Shown here one piece after another: positions 14,350 to 14,758 of a stretch of DNA of 14,758 bases. Source of the stretch: Anaerorhabdus sp036641015 (GTDB lineage Bacteria > Bacillota_I > Bacilli_A > Erysipelotrichales > Erysipelotrichaceae). Position 1 is the stretch's first letter, and every line of letters starts with the position of its first letter. Location of the stretch: assembly GCF_036641015.1 (NCBI RefSeq), contig NZ_JAVWFO010000044.1:1-14758 (forward strand), read 5' to 3'. The position numbers and the translations under genes were made by a program. Under the pieces are notes generated by a model. It had not been told where the DNA came from. It searched no databases and was given only the letters and a program-made list of their open reading frames with translations.

Positions 14350-14758
14350 ATGAAAAAAAGAATACTCAAATTATTAGTTGTCATTTCTTTGTTGTTTGGT
14401 GTAATGCCATCATCTTTAGAAGCAGAGGGAGATGTAACTGACACAGTTAAAATAGAAGAATGTAGCCAACATACAGATCACACAGAAGGTGAAGATGGAT
14501 GTGGTTATGCTTTAGATAACTCGTTATGTTCACATGTACACGATGAAAATTGCGGATACATTGAAGAAGTAGTAGAGATACCATGCGATAAAAGCTGTGT
14601 TGATACTGATAATGATGAAAATATAAATCATGCAGAAGACTGCGCTTATCAAGCGGGTAATCCAGGTTCACCATGTACACATGTGCATGATGATTCATGT
14701 GTTAATGAAAAACCATGTACTCATATTTGTTTAGAATGTTTGGAACAAACACAAAAAG
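14350..14758 (+). CDS. Secreted Cys/His-rich repeat surface protein, N-terminal part (runs off the window)
   Basis: 136 codons are present and the frame stays open to the last base. The start follows a GGGGGAAG site. Residues 1-25 form a signal peptide: MKKRILK, a hydrophobic stretch LLVVISLLFGVMP, then SSLEA with likely cleavage before EGD. Beyond residue 37 cysteines and histidines are regularly spaced: a unit C-[ST]-H-V-H-D-x-x-C occurs at 60-68 (CSHVHDENC) and 109-117 (CTHVHDDSC), with related pairs at 38-53 and 123-130 (CTHICLEC), and acidic linkers between. Similar repeats occur in large exported proteins of gut Bacillota, often before adhesin domains and a wall anchor; whether that holds here cannot be seen. 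Metal binding or disulfide bonding by these residues is inference. Confidence 0.8.
   Translation, partial: MKKRILKLLVVISLLFGVMPSSLEAEGDVTDTVKIEECSQHTDHTEGEDGCGYALDNSLCSHVHDENCGYIEEVVEIPCDKSCVDTDNDENINHAEDCAYQAGNPGSPCTHVHDDSCVNEKPCTHICLECLEQTQK

Noticed and set aside
14447..14698. Minus-strand open frame of 83 codons, rich in His and Tyr
   Set aside because: Its composition is the mirror of the Cys/His repeats of the plus-strand secreted protein, which has a signal peptide and ribosome binding site.

Overview
The window looks like a piece of a low-GC Gram-positive (Bacillota) chromosome. It has very A+T-rich intergenic DNA, strong GGAGG-type ribosome binding sites, a DarA-type cyclic-di-AMP receptor, a LevR-type PRD regulator and a Cys/His-rich secreted protein of the kind seen in Erysipelotrichia and clostridia. 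The exact taxon is an inference; I lean towards the Erysipelotrichales but cannot prove it. TGA is used as a stop (for example at the end of the BtpA/SgcQ gene), so the code is not that of the mycoplasmas. No tRNA, rRNA, CRISPR array or insertion sequence was recognised.

Layout, left to right. Positions 1-79 hold the last codons of ychF and its terminator. Positions 90-255 carry a decayed hicB antitoxin whose middle is missing. On the minus strand at 278-3518 is a tight two-gene unit: a MutT-like NUDIX hydrolase followed, with overlapping ends, by a large PLD-nuclease/DEAD helicase/DUF3427 protein. This pair resembles an accessory or defence module. From 7624 down to 3628 (minus) runs a six-gene operon: mannose-family PTS IIA, IIB, IIC and IID, then a BtpA/SgcQ-family protein, then a HAD phosphatase. 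It starts at an extended -10 promoter and ends at a strong hairpin. Divergent from it, on the plus strand, are a LevR-like regulator and an AgaS-like SIS-domain sugar isomerase/deaminase. Together these form one sugar (probably amino-sugar) uptake and breakdown locus of unknown substrate. Further right are a Maa/LacA-type sugar O-acetyltransferase (minus), the cyclic-di-AMP receptor gene darA (plus), a seven-helix GHKL sensor kinase (minus) with no response regulator in view, and, divergent from it, the start of a secreted Cys/His-repeat protein that runs off the window.

The most unusual part is the 7625-7909 control region and the regulator it serves. The regulator has the LevR domain order (winged helix, AAA+, PRD, EIIA-like, PRD), but the GAFTGA loop that contacts sigma-54 is gone, the Walker B glutamate is glutamine, and the arginine-finger position appears lost. 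Consistently, the PTS operon has a sigma-A type promoter. The intergenic region carries two copies of the same 35-bp dyad (10-bp half-site, 15-bp spacer, 10-bp half-site), with centres 114 bp apart: one covers the PTS -35 element, the other covers the regulator's own -10. A perfect 16-bp palindrome lies between them, and a LacI/CcpA-type palindrome lies just beyond. I infer a LevR-derived regulator that no longer remodels sigma-54 holoenzyme but binds as an ATP-held oligomer, possibly looping the DNA.
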